64,000 nt of DNA from Carya illinoinensis. Lineage: Eukaryota > Streptophyta > Magnoliopsida > Fagales > Juglandaceae. The translations under genes and the position numbers were made by a program. The notes beneath the pieces are model-generated. The model was not told where the DNA came from. It did no database searches and was given only the letters and a program-made list of their open reading frames with translations. The DNA lies in contig NC_056752.1 of assembly GCF_018687715.1 (NCBI RefSeq), positions 42,010,501 through 42,074,500 of the forward strand, written 5' to 3'. This document shows positions 9,244 through 22,251 of this stretch, in pieces. Within the stretch, counting starts at the first letter, position 1. Each line of letters begins with the position of its first letter.

Positions 9244-12200
9244 TGTAACAGCCCGCTAGAAATTCAGTTGTGAAATTTCTATTAACTTTAGGAACCTCGT
9301 GAAAACCTCATAAGTTTTCACGAATCCATTAATCGTATAGGTTTTTGTCTAACTATATAGTTAGTGTTATTATTTACTATGGTATCATAAGTGTATTTTT
9401 GATTATTGGAGATAGTTAGAAGTGTCAAAATGTATTATGGTTTGTGCCATTAGACTCGGAGGATTATTTAAAGTCTTATGGCGCAATAACATTTTTTCAT
9501 ATTTTCGGACAAAACGTCTGTTCAAAACTGTAGATATTATTGGATAAAAAAAAATATCTTGAGGTAATTTTCGTGAATATTATTGGGTAAAAATATTTTG
9601 AGTTGATAGATATTATTAGATAAAAATATCTTAAGTTGATTTTTTTTTAGATATTATTGGATAGAATATTATAAGATAATCATTTATAGATTTTTTTTGG
9701 GTAGGAGAAAACTACACTCAACTCTCAACTCCAGCCTCATCTCTTCCATATCTCATCCATAAGTATCTCCAGCCACCTCTCCCCACGAAATTATCTTCAT
9801 TTACACTTTCCATTAAAAGAATATCAAACACTCTCTCTCGAACAGTTTTTAGGAAGTATTTTGTATACCCATTTCGAAGCTTTTGTAAGTGTTTTATCAT
9901 AAAGTCTCCTTCATATAAGTTGTTTCTTTTTTAGTCTAGTTTACATGTATATCTTATTTGCCCCATTTGAAGATCATTTGGTCAGTCAAATATTGTGTAA
10001 ACTATAGAAAGGTCATTCTGGGAGATAAACTGGAGAATATGTTATAGTTTGGAGTTTTTGACCAAGCTAATGGATAGATATTGGTCCGAAATTTTTATGG
10101 AGTATTGTTAACATGTATATATGACTATTGGTTGAGGATTTTTTGCATGATTAAAGGTTTTGATGAAAGATTTTCTTAGATTTAGAAACTTAGAAACTGG
10201 AAGAGGAAAAAACAGTTTCTGTTTTGATAAAGTTTAACTCTTTGGTGGTCTAAACCTATTCTAATGACTTTGATAATTTTATTGGAGGATCCTAAACATC
10301 TTATATACATGTTATATTATTATTTTGAAGATATTTGATGTTAGTTTCAAAGATATGAAATTTTATGCAAAGAGATATTCAGATAAGCCAAAGTGTGGAT
10401 ATTCTTGGCTAAATTTATGTTTTGGTTAATTTCTAACCATGTGATCTTGAATTAGAAGCTTGTATATGTTTTAGGACATCCTTTTAAACCATGTAATGGT
10501 TTGGTTGAAGATCATATATTTATAAGTCATAGATCAAGAGATTTATCAAAACTAGTTGAGGAAAAAGTTTCTGTTTTTGGACTAAGAGTAAAACCAAAAA
10601 CTCCAAATGTTATTTTGTGATTTTGGTGACTTTAGTTTGATGATTTAAAGCATGGTTGATGTTAGGATGATATTATGAATATGTTAGAAGTAAGATTTGA
10701 TTTTTGAAATTCTTGGAGATGTTTTGATTTAAGGTCAAAACTTGTAATTCAAGTGCTTGGATCTTTTTACAAAAAAGTTTGGTGTTGATTATTAGCTTTT
10801 TCTAAATGGATGTTTTAAGTATGGTTTTGAACTTAAGATTGGAAGATGTTTGTTGCAAAATTTTGGTTTAAGCATAAGTTTTGAAGTTGGAAGTAATTGC
10901 AATAAAAATAAAGGGAAATGGCCTATGGATGTTTCGACCATAGTGTGTTCTTCATAGTTGTGTTTTGTTTTAAATTTTTTCTGAGTTGATATTTAAATTT
11001 AGGACAAAATTTACATGAGAAATGTAAATTTTTGGAAACTTTTGGAGTTAGTATGCAAAATCCTTAAGTTATGGATAAAACGGTCATTTTTCCACATGTA
11101 GAGAGTAAAATAAAAATTTTACTCTTTAAATTAGTATTTTTCATATTTCAAATTTTTAGTGATTTAGTTCTAACTTTTAGAATCACTAATTACAGTTCCT
11201 CGTGATCGCACTTGAAGTTTTATAAGAAACGCGGAGATCGAGGTAAGTTAGCTTTTAACTTACTAGCAGTCTACTGTGTATGTGTGCTAAGTAAAAGAAC
11301 TACAGTGTATGTATGTGTGTTATCATATATGTCATGACATGCCAAGTTATCACGTAATTGTCTATTATACAGAATTGATTCTGTCATCAATTTTTATCTG
11401 TTACATAATATATTCTGTTATGTATTACTGTACATTACAAGTACGTCATGCTAAATATGCCATCTATTATATGTATGTCAAGTCATGTAATATTCACTGT
11501 TGCAAATATGTCATGTTAAATATGTTGTCTATTATATGTTATGCCATGTTACGAAATGTTTCTATCTCAAGTTGGTCATGTATTTCAAGTTATGTTCAAG
11601 TCACGTTATGTTACGTCAGGGCTTCAGTCCTTTTGTATTCCAGTCACGTTTCATCTTGAGTACATTATGTTTGTGTAGAATACATGGGCCACAACAACTG
11701 TGGAGTATGTATTTACACGTAGAATACATGGGGCCACAACAACTGTGGAGTATGTATTTTTTCATGTTAAGTCAAGTTTGTGTAGAATACATGGGGCCAC
11801 AACAACTGTGGAGTATGTATTTATACGTATAATACATGGGGCCACAACAACTGTGGAGTATGTATTTTTCATGTTAAGTCAAGTTTGCGTAGAATACATG
11901 GGGCCACAACAACTGTGGAGTATGTATTTACACGTAAAATACATGGGGCCACAACAACTGTGGAGTATGTATTTTTCATGTTAATTCAAGTTTCAAAGCA
12001 AGTTCATGCTAAGTCAAGTTTCAGATCAAGTTCATGTCAAGTCAAGTTCAGTTCATGTTTCAATTTAAGTTATGTCAATTATGCTATGTTGTACTCCAAG
12101 TTATGCTTTAATTACTTATGAATTTGATTATGCATTTATGCTTTTACTGTCATCCATGCATCATTAGCTTGTGTGGAAGTTTTTTGTTAACTTACTGAGA

Positions 12201-12668
12201 TTTGTAATCAAATCTCACTTTGGTAGTCCCAACTACCATTTCCCCCGAATGGTAGATCTTGTTACAGGACCTGAAGGAGAATCAGGAGCTGATCAACTAG
12301 ACACAGTTGACTAAGTGACGGTGCGACATAGATGTTGATATAGTAATTAACGTAAATTACTACTTGTACGATTGAGTTGCATCTCTACTACTTTTTGGAT
12401 CATAACCATTTTGGACTAGTGTTGTGATCTTAGTTGTTCAATGGAATTTTATGTATGAAGTATGTTTTAAGCATTTGGGATATTTTCAATTTGGTGCATA
12501 GTATTGCTAAAGAAAAAAATTTATCCGCTGCGAATATTGCATATTGTTAGATGCATGTTAGGAATATTGCATCTTATATGTCATGAATGGGGGCAGGTAA
12601 CCTTGTGTTGCATGTCTCGACGCTTCAAATGTCCGTCCGATCCCAAACGGAATTTTGGGGGCGTCACA
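9244..12668 (+). mobile_element. 3.4 kb solo LTR (Ty3/gypsy, probably chromovirus)
   Basis: The element begins TGTAACAGCCCGC and ends GGGGGCGTCACA, so it has the TG...CA ends of an LTR. It is flanked by a perfect 5-bp duplication TGAAC (9239-9243 and 12669-12673). No primer-binding site, polypurine tract or gag/pol coding frame lies inside, so this is a solo LTR left by LTR-LTR recombination. Long LTRs with TGTAACRCCC starts and inner GAGATCGAGGTAAG (near 11236) are what I know from Tekay/Del-type chromoviruses; the clade is an inference. It sits inside a LINE ORF1 fragment. The ORFs seen in it come from its tandem repeat and are not genes. Confidence 0.85.
11666..11976 (+). repeat. Tandem repeat inside the solo LTR
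   Basis: A ~39 bp core (AGAATACATGGGGCCACAAC, then AACTGTGGAGTATGTATTT) occurs six times. The copies are paired into a higher-order unit: core, short CACGTA/ACGTA link, core, then TTTTCATGTTAAGTCAAGTTTG. The cores contain the near-palindromic ACAACAACTGTGG. The array is open in all three forward frames, which explains the overlapping ORFs here. Confidence 0.9.
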
Positions 12669-12673
12669 TGAAC

Positions 12674-13700
12674 AGTGATGATTCTTGGCCGAATGCAGAT
12701 TGATTAGAGAGTGAGAGGTTTCCTTGTGGTGACACCGTAGATGGAAAAAATTGATGGAAGGCCGACATGTTCTCCTTAGAAACTTCTATGTTTTCACTAG
12801 TAAGTTCCCTTGGGTTTGAGAATCTTAGCTTGTAACTCCTCCTTTGTGTTTCATCGTAGATCAAGAGTTCTTTTCCTTTTTTAATATTGACTTGTTGCTC
12901 TAACTCTTTTCTTGTTTCCATTATTGACCCCCCACCATATTCTTAACTTCCAGCCGTTTATTGAGTGTTCAAAGTGGGGCTTGGGTTTATGTATTATGAT
13001 CTTAGCCATGGCTCATAAGCCAGTTGGTAGGGAGGTATGCTTGTTTGTTACAAAAGATTCGAGAGTGACCCAATCTTCTACACGCACAACAAAAATTCGA
13101 TAGACATTCATATTTCAGTGCTATCCAAGTTTCTTTGTTTCCCTATCTAGGCATCATAAATCCTTGCTGCAATGGTTGTGTGACATCTAGTTCTACTTTT
13201 ATTCAGATATGTTTTCTCCAAGCTACTCCAAAAATTTGGTCTTCTTCAACCATTATCAGATTTCCTAACGCTTTCTTTACATTGATTGCATTCCTGATCG
13301 TCATGTAGTCTAATGGGAAGCCATGTATTTGAATATTGAAAGTTGAATAGTTGAGACAAACCTCTTATAGTATAGAACCTGGAGACCATGGTTTTAAAAT
13401 TAGATTATGTCCTTTAAATTTTCAAGGAGCTTGGTTTAATACTTGGAGCTTGTCTTGTGGGGGTTGGAATGTAAAGAGGAACATGTTGGCATCTAGGTCT
13501 TCAATCCGAAATTGTTGGGTAAAGTTCCAAGCAACTCTAATACTTGAGTGAATTGCTTGCATGCTTAGTGGTCTTTCTGCTACTAGATGACAAACTAGTA
13601 TAGATTCTGAAATTTTTTTGGCTGATTCTGGTGCAGGTTCAAGGTCTAGCTCTTGCCAAGATAATGCTTCAGTTTGTGAGATGAGCTTTTTCATTTCCAT
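12674..13700 (-). pseudogene. LINE ORF1 fragment: DUF4283 domain and CCHC zinc knuckle
   Basis: Minus strand, starting MEMKKLISQTEALSW at 13700. The first 90 residues match the DUF4283 gag-like domain of plant LINEs: L-V-C-H-L-V-A-E-R-P, then A-W-N-F-T-Q-Q-F-R-I-E-D-L and N-M-F-L-F-T-F. Farther on, around 13130-13080, a C-x2-C-x4-H-x4-C zinc knuckle (F-C-C-A-C-R-R-L-G-H-S-R-I-F-C) is intact but in another frame, so the ORF is broken. The fragment is cut at 12668/12673 by the solo LTR and resumes at 9238. No ORF2 of this copy remains in the window. Confidence 0.8.
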
Positions 13701-16700
13701 TGGTTGTCTGCTGTTGAGGATTTTTCTATTATCGGTTTGGTTGAACTAAGTTGCAGTTTTGAAATGAAAAGGAAAAAAACACTATGAAAGTGTGGAGAGA
13801 CTCTAGTGAGAGAGTGTCTTCTTTCTCTGGAATTCTTGTTCTTTTGGTGCCATACTTGTCCAATATGTAAATAAATATCAAATTGACTTGGATAAATGTA
13901 ATACATTATATATATTTTATGATAAAATGATATTTGTAAACTACAATAAGTTATTGTAAATTTTACTTTGGTAAAATTCCTTTGTAAATTAAATTTGTTT
14001 ATAATATTTTTTAGTGAGCGTGACATAATTAATTACTCCTATGAGTAGGACTTCGACCATAACATATAATTTAAGATGTATAGATAAATATATATATATA
14101 TAGTGTATGGTGTATGAAGATAATGAATAGAATTTTTCATCAATAAAAAGGATTGGAAACTTGGAATAGATATTGCTTGGGTTTGAAAGGCATGAATCGA
14201 TTGACAAGTATAATTATAATATCTTAATTTCTTACAGCAATATATTGTGGGCCCATATATACCATATACTAATACATTAATGTTTGAAGTATTAACTACC
14301 TAAGCGAAGTTTTGTTTTTGATAATACCTTATAATTGGTTGGTGTAATAACCCACAAATAACAGCAACCTAATAGTTGATTGCCACGTAGGCTTCATAAC
14401 TTAGTTTTTCTATGACCGCACGTCAGCCGATTCAAAATTCATCCCCTCTTGCAATCGACGATAGACCCTCGCACTAGCGTTGTCCGGCCCTTGCATAACT
14501 TGGTCCGGTTACCCAAAGAGAGGAAGTGACAAGTTCTTTGTGAGTTTCAAGTTGGGAATAGGTGGAGATCGATGGAGGTGCAATTGGGTTCTATGACATC
14601 GGATCCCAATAGAGCAACTTGTGTTGGAGTCAACGCGGCAAGAAAATGGAGGTGAGCTAAGCATTGCAGATACGAGAAAATGGATGTCATATGCTTCCCT
14701 TCAACAATAGAGAAAATGCAGTCGAATGTGCTATTGCAGATCTGAGCTTTTTTTTATTTTTGGGTATGAAAAAAAATGAGATTTGTATGTTACGGTGGTG
14801 GTGGGTGCTATTGGTGGTGGTCTTAGGAGGTGCTCGGTTGCATCATGGTGCAACGATTTTTTATTTTTTTGGTGGCAAGGGGTGGTGGAGCACGGCGGGG
14901 CTTGGGGGTGGGTTAACAAAGGTTCTATCTATGTATATGTGTGTTTGCAGTGGCTTCCAAATTCGCATTTTCCTTCTTGATTGATTCTTATTCTTTTATG
15001 TTGCATCTGATCTGTCTTCAAACCGATTTACAAGCCTTTTGGATATGCATCTTTTTGTTTTGTTTTGTTTTATTGTTTCTAAAGTTCAATTTTTTGTGCA
15101 TTTTGTTTAGTAATTTTTTTCTAGGTGTTGTGGGTTCTTGGAATTCTGGTTTTAGGAAAAATAATTTTTGATTGTAGCTGAGCAAAAGATATGAGCCACA
15201 GATGTTGTGTTTCAGAGAATTTGGTGCACAAAAGTATTTGGAACTGACTTTGCTCTTGGGTGGCAGTGCAAAGAGACGGAAGAGATGAAATAGAGGGGCA
15301 ACAATGAGATGAGTTTCAAAAGGGAGGGGCTGGTAGTGACCTAGCTCTTTTCTATTGTGTGTGGTTACATCTATTCTCACTTTTGTGTAATTTTTGAAGT
15401 GGCAGCTCATCAAATGAGGACTGATGCTCTTCAAAACACAGCCCGACCCCATAGAAGTGGGACTATTTGTTTTTAGGGAAAAAAAACTACCTTTGAAGTG
15501 TAGAAATATTGAAAGAGTTATTCTTCAAAACGGTCCATCTGTTTATCTTCAAAAAACAGCCCTCCAATAGGTAAGTTACACGTAGCCTTCTTAGCATACC
15601 TACCATGTGCCCCGCAGATGGATCCCTCATCCCCTCTCATTCTCTCCCCCAGAACCCACTTTTACGAAATTTCATCTCCCTCTCTCCGCCACTCTCTTCG
15701 CCTCCTTTCTCTGTAGTCAAACGAGGAACACAACCCCCTTTGCCCCCTCCATCTGTCATCGCACAAGGAATGTGAATTCCAATGGATTCCCTTGCTATTG
15801 AGTCAGGTTTCCCTGTCCTCAACTCGAACCCTCATTCGTCAGAGCATGCAAGGACTGGTGTCATCCAGGTCACACCGCCATCAAATTCTAGGTTGGAAAC
15901 TCTTCCTCTAACTTTGGGTCAGTCGATTTAAGACTCAACTCAGTCACCGACAAAACCCCACTCATGGTCCTCAAGCTTTGGGCATGCGAGTGTGGGTTTG
16001 AGCAAAGAGAAAACCCTCAACTCCAAGGTTTATACATCACAACAAAGATCGAGTTGGGAGTTTCATTGGAAAGAAAAGAAAAGAAAAAGTAATGGCCTAA
16101 TGGGTGCGATTACGATGCTCCAGAAACAAAAAAATAAAATAATAATAATAATAACAGCTATGAAATATTTTCATTTTTGCTCCCGAGTTTAACGGACGTG
16201 TGTCTTCAGTTTTTCCATCTTCAATTGGAGCTTTGGGGATGCGAGTGTGGGTTTGAATGTTATGGCTTCGAATTTCTGGGTATCAAATTTCTCCTTGTTC
16301 TTTGTGTTTGGTTGCTGGGAGAGTTTGAATGACTTCGAATTTATGGGTATCAAATTTCTCCTTTCTTGACCATTGGATGTTATTATTTTGTCGATTGAGT
16401 GACATTTTAAGATTGGGGTTCGAAAAAGTTTGCATGATAATTATGATTTTAAGATTTACTTGTTCTGAGAGACGACCTTATGCAATTAGTTGTTTTGCCT
16501 CATTTGTTTCAGTGTAAGAGTTTTTATAGAAATGAAGAGTTTTTACCTTCTGCAATTATCGCTCCGAACAATTGAAGTTTCAGTGCAACTTGAAGAGATA
16601 AAAAAAGAAAAAGAAAAAAAAAAAGAGCAAGTTGGAAGAACACATAGATGGGCGACGACGGCAAGAAAAAAGGTGATCCAACACAATCTTAATATGAAAT

Positions 16701-16836
16701 ATCTGATGTGTCAAATTTTTATTGGTGTCTGTTAACCCCTCAATACCAACCCGACCGCTTAAAATCAGAACTGATACTGAAATAGTACTCAAAATTCAAA
16801 AGTTATAAACAACTCATAATTGTTGTCTCTTAATCT
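13701..16836. other. Intergenic region, no gene recognised
   Basis: Mixed sequence. 13,860-14,340 is AT-rich. 14,790-14,920 is rich in GGTGG and yields short low-complexity frames. 15,600-15,760 is C/T-rich, like a 5' leader, but leads to no conserved product. A (TAA)n run lies near 16,134-16,156 and an A-rich purine run near 16,600-16,625. Open frames are under 145 codons and unlike known proteins. Confidence 0.5.
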
Positions 16837-17163
16837 CGTTTGGTTGTAAAATTCAGTTAAAATTAACTCAGTTCAGTTTAATTTTAAACTGAGTTTAAGA
16901 TCTAAACACTTAACTCTTTAAATTACTAAATTTATTTCAACTCAAAATCTCTTTATACGTAAGATTTACAATATTTTTTAACTCAACATATCTTTATACA
17001 TAGGATCACAACTTTTTTTAATTTCCTATAAATAGTACTAAACTCATCTTAATATCTAAATACATTTAAATTCATTTTAGATGGAACGCCCATAACTCAC
17101 TCCACTTATTCAATTCATTACTATTCATAAAAAAATTCATTTGAATTAAATATTCAACCAAAG
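16837..17163. mobile_element. AT-rich MITE, copy 1 (CGTTTGG ends)
   Basis: It starts CGTTTGGTTG and ends in CAACCAAAG, and its interior is rich in AACTCAGTT/AACTGAG words. The same composition, ends and inner words occur in the opposite orientation at 45,629-45,977, so the two define a family of ~330-350 bp. There is no coding potential. It lies just upstream of the MAPKKK locus (about 250 bp before its ATG). Confidence 0.65.
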
Positions 17164-19169
17164 TCTAAAAAAAAAAAAACTCAAAAACACAAAAAAGAGA
17201 ACAAAAGAACCGAAACCATTATTTATTTCGACTATTTATTTATTTTTGAAATCAAATCCCCTCGCCTTTTCCGTCCTTCAAAATTCCTCTCTCGCGCTCT
17301 CTCTCTGCGTCTGTCTGTCACACACAGCGAAAATGAACGTCACTGTACCCTAGCTTCTGTCCGAACAAGAACTCCTCCAACCAAACCTGAGGAACTCCGA
17401 CGTTCATATCAATGCAGGACATTCTTGGTTCGGTTCGCAGATCCCTGGTGTTCCGAAACCCAGGCGGGGACGAACGAGGGTTCGGTAGTGGCCTGGTTGA
17501 GAAGATCGGTTCCAGCCTCCGCAAATCTCGATTCGGGCTATTCTCGAAACCTCCGCTCAGGTCACTGTCTTCATTTCTCAAAGACGATGCGCCGCCGATC
17601 CGCTGGCGCAAGGGCGAGTTGATAGGGTGTGGTGCGTTCGGTCGGGTCTATATGGGGATGAACCTCAACTCCGGAGAGCTGCTTGCCGTGAAACAGGCCA
17701 ATTACATGTTACACTAAATGTGAATTATTCAATTTTTTGTTTGGATTGGATATTGAAATTATGGCGGCTCTATTTAATAGGTTTCGATTGCTGCGAGTGG
17801 TGCTTCGAAGGAGAAAACGCAGGCAAGGATCTGATATGCATGAGTTTTATTTTTCGCAGTTAGCGTTGTCACTCCATTTATTCTCTGTATCTCTAAAATG
17901 TCATCTCCAAATGCTAAGATAATATACACAACTTAATTGTATCTCCTAAGTTTTCGTTCGAGTTTCCAAATTAGTTATTATTTGATTTACTGTTAAAGGG
18001 ATTTCTAGACAATCAGATTTTCACTTTGCAATTGCCTAATTTTTTTGATCGCATACAATAGGCTCACATTCGAGGATTGGAGGAGGAAGTGAAGCTTCTG
18101 AAAAATCTGTCACATCCAAATATTGTTGTGAGTGAGCTGTTCGGTGCTTTTGGTCGAAGTGATTATGATTTATTGTTTTATTACTGTTTTCTGATTTTGT
18201 CGTCTCTTAGAGATACTTGGGAACCGCTAGAGAGGAAGACTCATTGAATATCCTGTTGGAATTTATCCCGGGTGGATCTATATCATCGCTCTTGGGGAAA
18301 TTTGGATCATTCCCCGAGTCTGTAAGTGACTGTCATTATGTCATTTAGAGGTTTCTGGTGTTTATATTGCTAACATTGCTTCTTGAAATTGATTGCTATA
18401 CAGGTTATTAGAATGTATACGAAACAGCTGTTGTTGGGCCTCGAATACCTTCACAAGAATGGAATTATGCATAGGGACATCAAGGTACCTCCGGCTTCCT
18501 TCCAAAATGTTCATACTGTCTTTGAAGCTTATTGTTCTCTCTTTCTCATCTTTTAATTGGCATGCTTCATGGAGGGTGCAAACATTCTTGTTGATAATAA
18601 AGGATGCATTAAACTTGCAGACTTTGGTGCTTCCAAGAAAGTTGTTGAGCTGGTATGCCATTGTTTCCAAACTCCATCTTATAACCTTTCAATCTTATTG
18701 ATTTATCATTTTCGTAACTAAAATGGTTGTATAACCATGCAGGCTACCATAAATGGTGCCAAGTCGATGAAGGGTACTCCATATTGGATGGCTCCTGAAG
18801 TTATTCTCCAGACCGGGCATAGCTTGTAAGAACAAATGCACCGCTATTTTAAAAGACGATTGCCTGTATCTACTTTGTCATGAAACATGTAGATTGATAA
18901 TCTTTAGTTCATATTCGTTGTACCTTTTCAGAAATAATGTTAAGTTTGCTATAGTTTCAATGCCACTTACAAGCCTAACACAACGTGGTGGTCAACAACA
19001 AAATGTGCATGCTTTGTTACAACGACCAGGTGTCCAAATTAACCGATCTTTTTCTAAACTTCATTTCGGATGAAATATACATGATCTAAAGCAACATATG
19101 TTCTTTAGTGCCATTCTTCTGTAAATTGTACAAAACAAAAAATATGGCTGTGCTCAATTATGATATTTG

Positions 19170-20297
19170 ATGCTGGACATGAGAAAACAAATTGCAGAAT
19201 TGCAGGAGAAGATGGAGTGTTTAATACGGGGCGTAAAAGGGAAAAAGGAAGCTGAAATGGGCTTGGGCTTGGGCTTAGTCCGTTTGGGAGTTGAAGGGAC
19301 TCGGTTTGAAGGGGATGGGTTTTTAGGCCCAAGGGAGGGGGCCCGAAACAAATGGCCTTTGCCTGCAGCCCGTGGTGGGTTTAAAACCTACACACGCCGT
19401 GGTGGGCTTAAGCCCACGGGCCCAACTCAAGGAAAAAAACATGAGGCCCGTTGTGTATGGAAGCTACGGCCTGGTGGTTTGGCTGGGCCCTCGTCCGGCG
19501 AGAACCAGTGCACGGCGACGGCGCCAACTCAGACGGAATCGCCTCAGATTGAGGTGGAAGAAGATGTGCCTATCTCGGCAGAGGTGGGGGTTGTTGGGGG
19601 AATGCAAGCGAAGGAGGTGGCGCCGATGCAGGTTGTATTACACTCGGTAGAGTCTGAATCCGCTGCAGAGGAGGGTTGTCACCTCTCCCCATTGCCAGCG
19701 ATAGATATAGACAACGCCAGCGAGATGGTTTCATCAACGGCGAAGGTCCTTCACGGCACAGACAACGCCGACGAGGGGCCCCCAGGACACAGACAATGCT
19801 GGCGAGTTGTTCTCACCACTGGTGAAGGTCCCCCAAGACACAGACAACGCCGGCGAGATGTTCTCATCTCCGGCGAAGGTCCCTCAGTACACAGAACACG
19901 CCGATATGCCTCCCCCAGTGCTCGGGAGCACCTCTTCGTTGGTGATTTTTGCACAGAACAGGCCGAAAATTAGTAGGAGGTTGGGGATGGGGATTTCCAG
20001 CTTGTGAAATACACAGACAGTGGGGAGGAGGATCTGAGTTTACCTTCTCCAGTGACTAAGGAACGTGGGGAGGAGGATCTGAGTCTATGGGAGGGGGCAG
20101 ATCATATGCAACCCTTTCTTCAGTTAACTCAGAGGGAGCATGAGGTGGAGCCTTTACGCACATTATCTCCCCTGATTACTATGGGAGACTTTCATTCGAA
20201 TTGGATGGTTCAGAAAGTGAAGGACCTTCAGGAGTGTATGGGGATCTCTTGTGTTGGTTATGAGGAGCAGTTCAGGGATCTAATTATCGCTCTTTAG
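19170..20297 (+). pseudogene. LINE ORF1, C-terminal part
   Basis: The element begins at the codons MLDMRKQIAELQEKMECL, a short amphipathic helix. A basic, G/R/P-rich stretch follows, and then a variable acidic tail with internal repeats to 19973. The frame is lost near 19975-20003 and resumes at 20004-20297 (a second acidic segment). The N-terminal DUF4283 domain and zinc knuckle are absent because of 5' truncation. Such ORF1 tails are poorly conserved, so the call rests on position before the endonuclease. Confidence 0.7.
19708..19911 (+). repeat. ~51 bp tandem repeat within LINE ORF1
   Basis: The phrase CAGACAACGCCGGCGAG, followed by ATGTTCTCATC, GGCGAAGGTCC and a CA-rich end, recurs about 3.5 times with divergence. 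Unit length is a multiple of three in most copies, so it expands the acidic tail of ORF1 in frame; one copy is shortened. Confidence 0.7.
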
Positions 20298-22251
20298 GAG
20301 GGGCGGGTCCAAACCCCCAAACATACTGCTAAGAAAAAAAGGGAACTGAAACGCCTTTCTTGCTCTATTAATTACGACAAAAGAGAGGGGAGCACTAGCA
20401 AGGGAAGATTCAAGAGCAAGGTTATTGTTCCCCATGAAGCCTAGAATCCTCTCTTGGAATGTTAGGGGTCTCAATGATCCCAATAAGAGGTTGAGAGTGA
20501 AGAATCTATTACGCCATTGGAAGCTGGATATTGTTTGTTTGCAGGAAACAAAAATGGAATTCATAGATCGTAACTTTATCACTAGCATTTGGGGCTGTCC
20601 TTTTGTGAGATGGGTCTTCCTTGCTTCAAGGGGGGCCTCCGGGGGTATTCTTATTATGTGGGATTCAAGGGTGGTTGAGTCTATTGAGGAGTGTGTTGGA
20701 AGCTTTATGGCTGCGTGTTCGTTTAGAAATATGGAGGATGGTTTTCGTTGGGCTTTTGTTGGTGTGTATGGGCCGAACATGGACACTCATAGGAAGGTTC
20801 TCTGGGAGGAGTTAGCCGGTTTGGGCAGTTGGTGGAACTTACCATGGTGCATTGGAGGCGATTTTAATGCCACTAGGTTTCCTAGTGAACGATCGGGAGA
20901 TGTAAGGCTTAACCAAGCAATTCAGGAATTTTCTGATTTTATCTTTGATATGGACTTGGTAGACTTACCACTTGTTGGTGGTGAATATACTTGGTCTAAT
21001 AATCGGTCGTGGTCTCGTTTAGACAGATTTTTGGTGTCCCCCTCTTGGGAGATACATTACCCTACAATGCTGCAGAAAAGAATGGACAGAATTTGTTCAG
21101 ACCATTTCCCCATTGTTCTAGACTGTGGCGGTATTCAGGAGGGTAAACGATACTTTAAGTTTGAAAATATGTGGTTGAAAGTTGAGGGTTTTGTGGATAA
21201 AGTGAGGTCGTGGTGGACTTCTTACTCGTTCGAGGGTTCACCAAGCTTCATATTGGCTGGAAAATTGAAAGCCTTGAAGGGAGATTTGAAGAGGTGGAAT
21301 GCAGAAGTTTTTGGGCTTATTAATGATAAAAAAAGGTCTCTTATGGAGGAGTTAAAGGTTCTGGAGGAAAGGGAGGTGAGTGCGCCTCTTTCTGAAGAAG
21401 ACTCTCGCAAGAAATTAGCCACCTCTTCGGAATTGGAAAGGGTGTTACTAATGGAGGAAATATCATGGAGACAAAATTCGAGAGCCCTTTGGCTGAAGGA
21501 AGGAGACCGTTGTACGAAATTTTTCCATCGGGTGGCTAATTCACACCGTGGGAATAATGCTATCGATGTGATTCAGGTTGAGGGCTAAGTTTTCTCTAAT
21601 CATGCGGACGTTAAGAACCACATTGTCAACTATTATGAAGCACTACTCACGGAAAAATTCATGTGGCGGCCCAAATTGGATGGTATGCATTTTGAGAATA
21701 TTGATCATGCTAGCTTGGAGTGGTTGGAAAGACCTTTTGAAGCTGATGAGATTCTTCGGGTGCTTCGTGGAATGGCTAAGGACAAAGCACCGGGGCCGGA
21801 TGGGTTCTCAATGGCTTTCTATTATGAATGTTGGGATGTGCTAGGGGAGGATGTTATGAAGGTTTTTCAGGAGCTAAACACTTTTGGTAAGTTTGAAAAA
21901 AGTCTCAACGCAGCCTTTATTGCTCTAATCCCTAAGAAAGTTGGGGCAATGGAGATGAAAGACTTTAGACCGATTAGCCTCATTAATGGGATATACAAGA
22001 TTATTGCGAAGGTGCTGGCCAATCGTATGAGCAAGGTTCTAAACAGTATTATAACAAAACCTCAAAATGCGTTTGTAAAGGGGAGACAAATTCTGGATTC
22101 AGTGCTAATTGCCAATGAATGTTTGGATTGTAGACTCAAGGAGGGTAAACCAGGCCTCTTGTGTAAGCTGGACATGGAGAAGGCCTACGACCATGTAAAT
22201 TGGGATTTTTTGTGTTATTTACTTGCGAGATGTGGTTTTGGGGGGAGATGG

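Noticed and set aside
11309..12121. Overlapping open frames of 78-116 codons in three forward frames
   Set aside because: They arise from the 39-bp tandem array in the solo LTR and its AT-rich flanks; there is no domain, and openness in all frames follows from the repeat.
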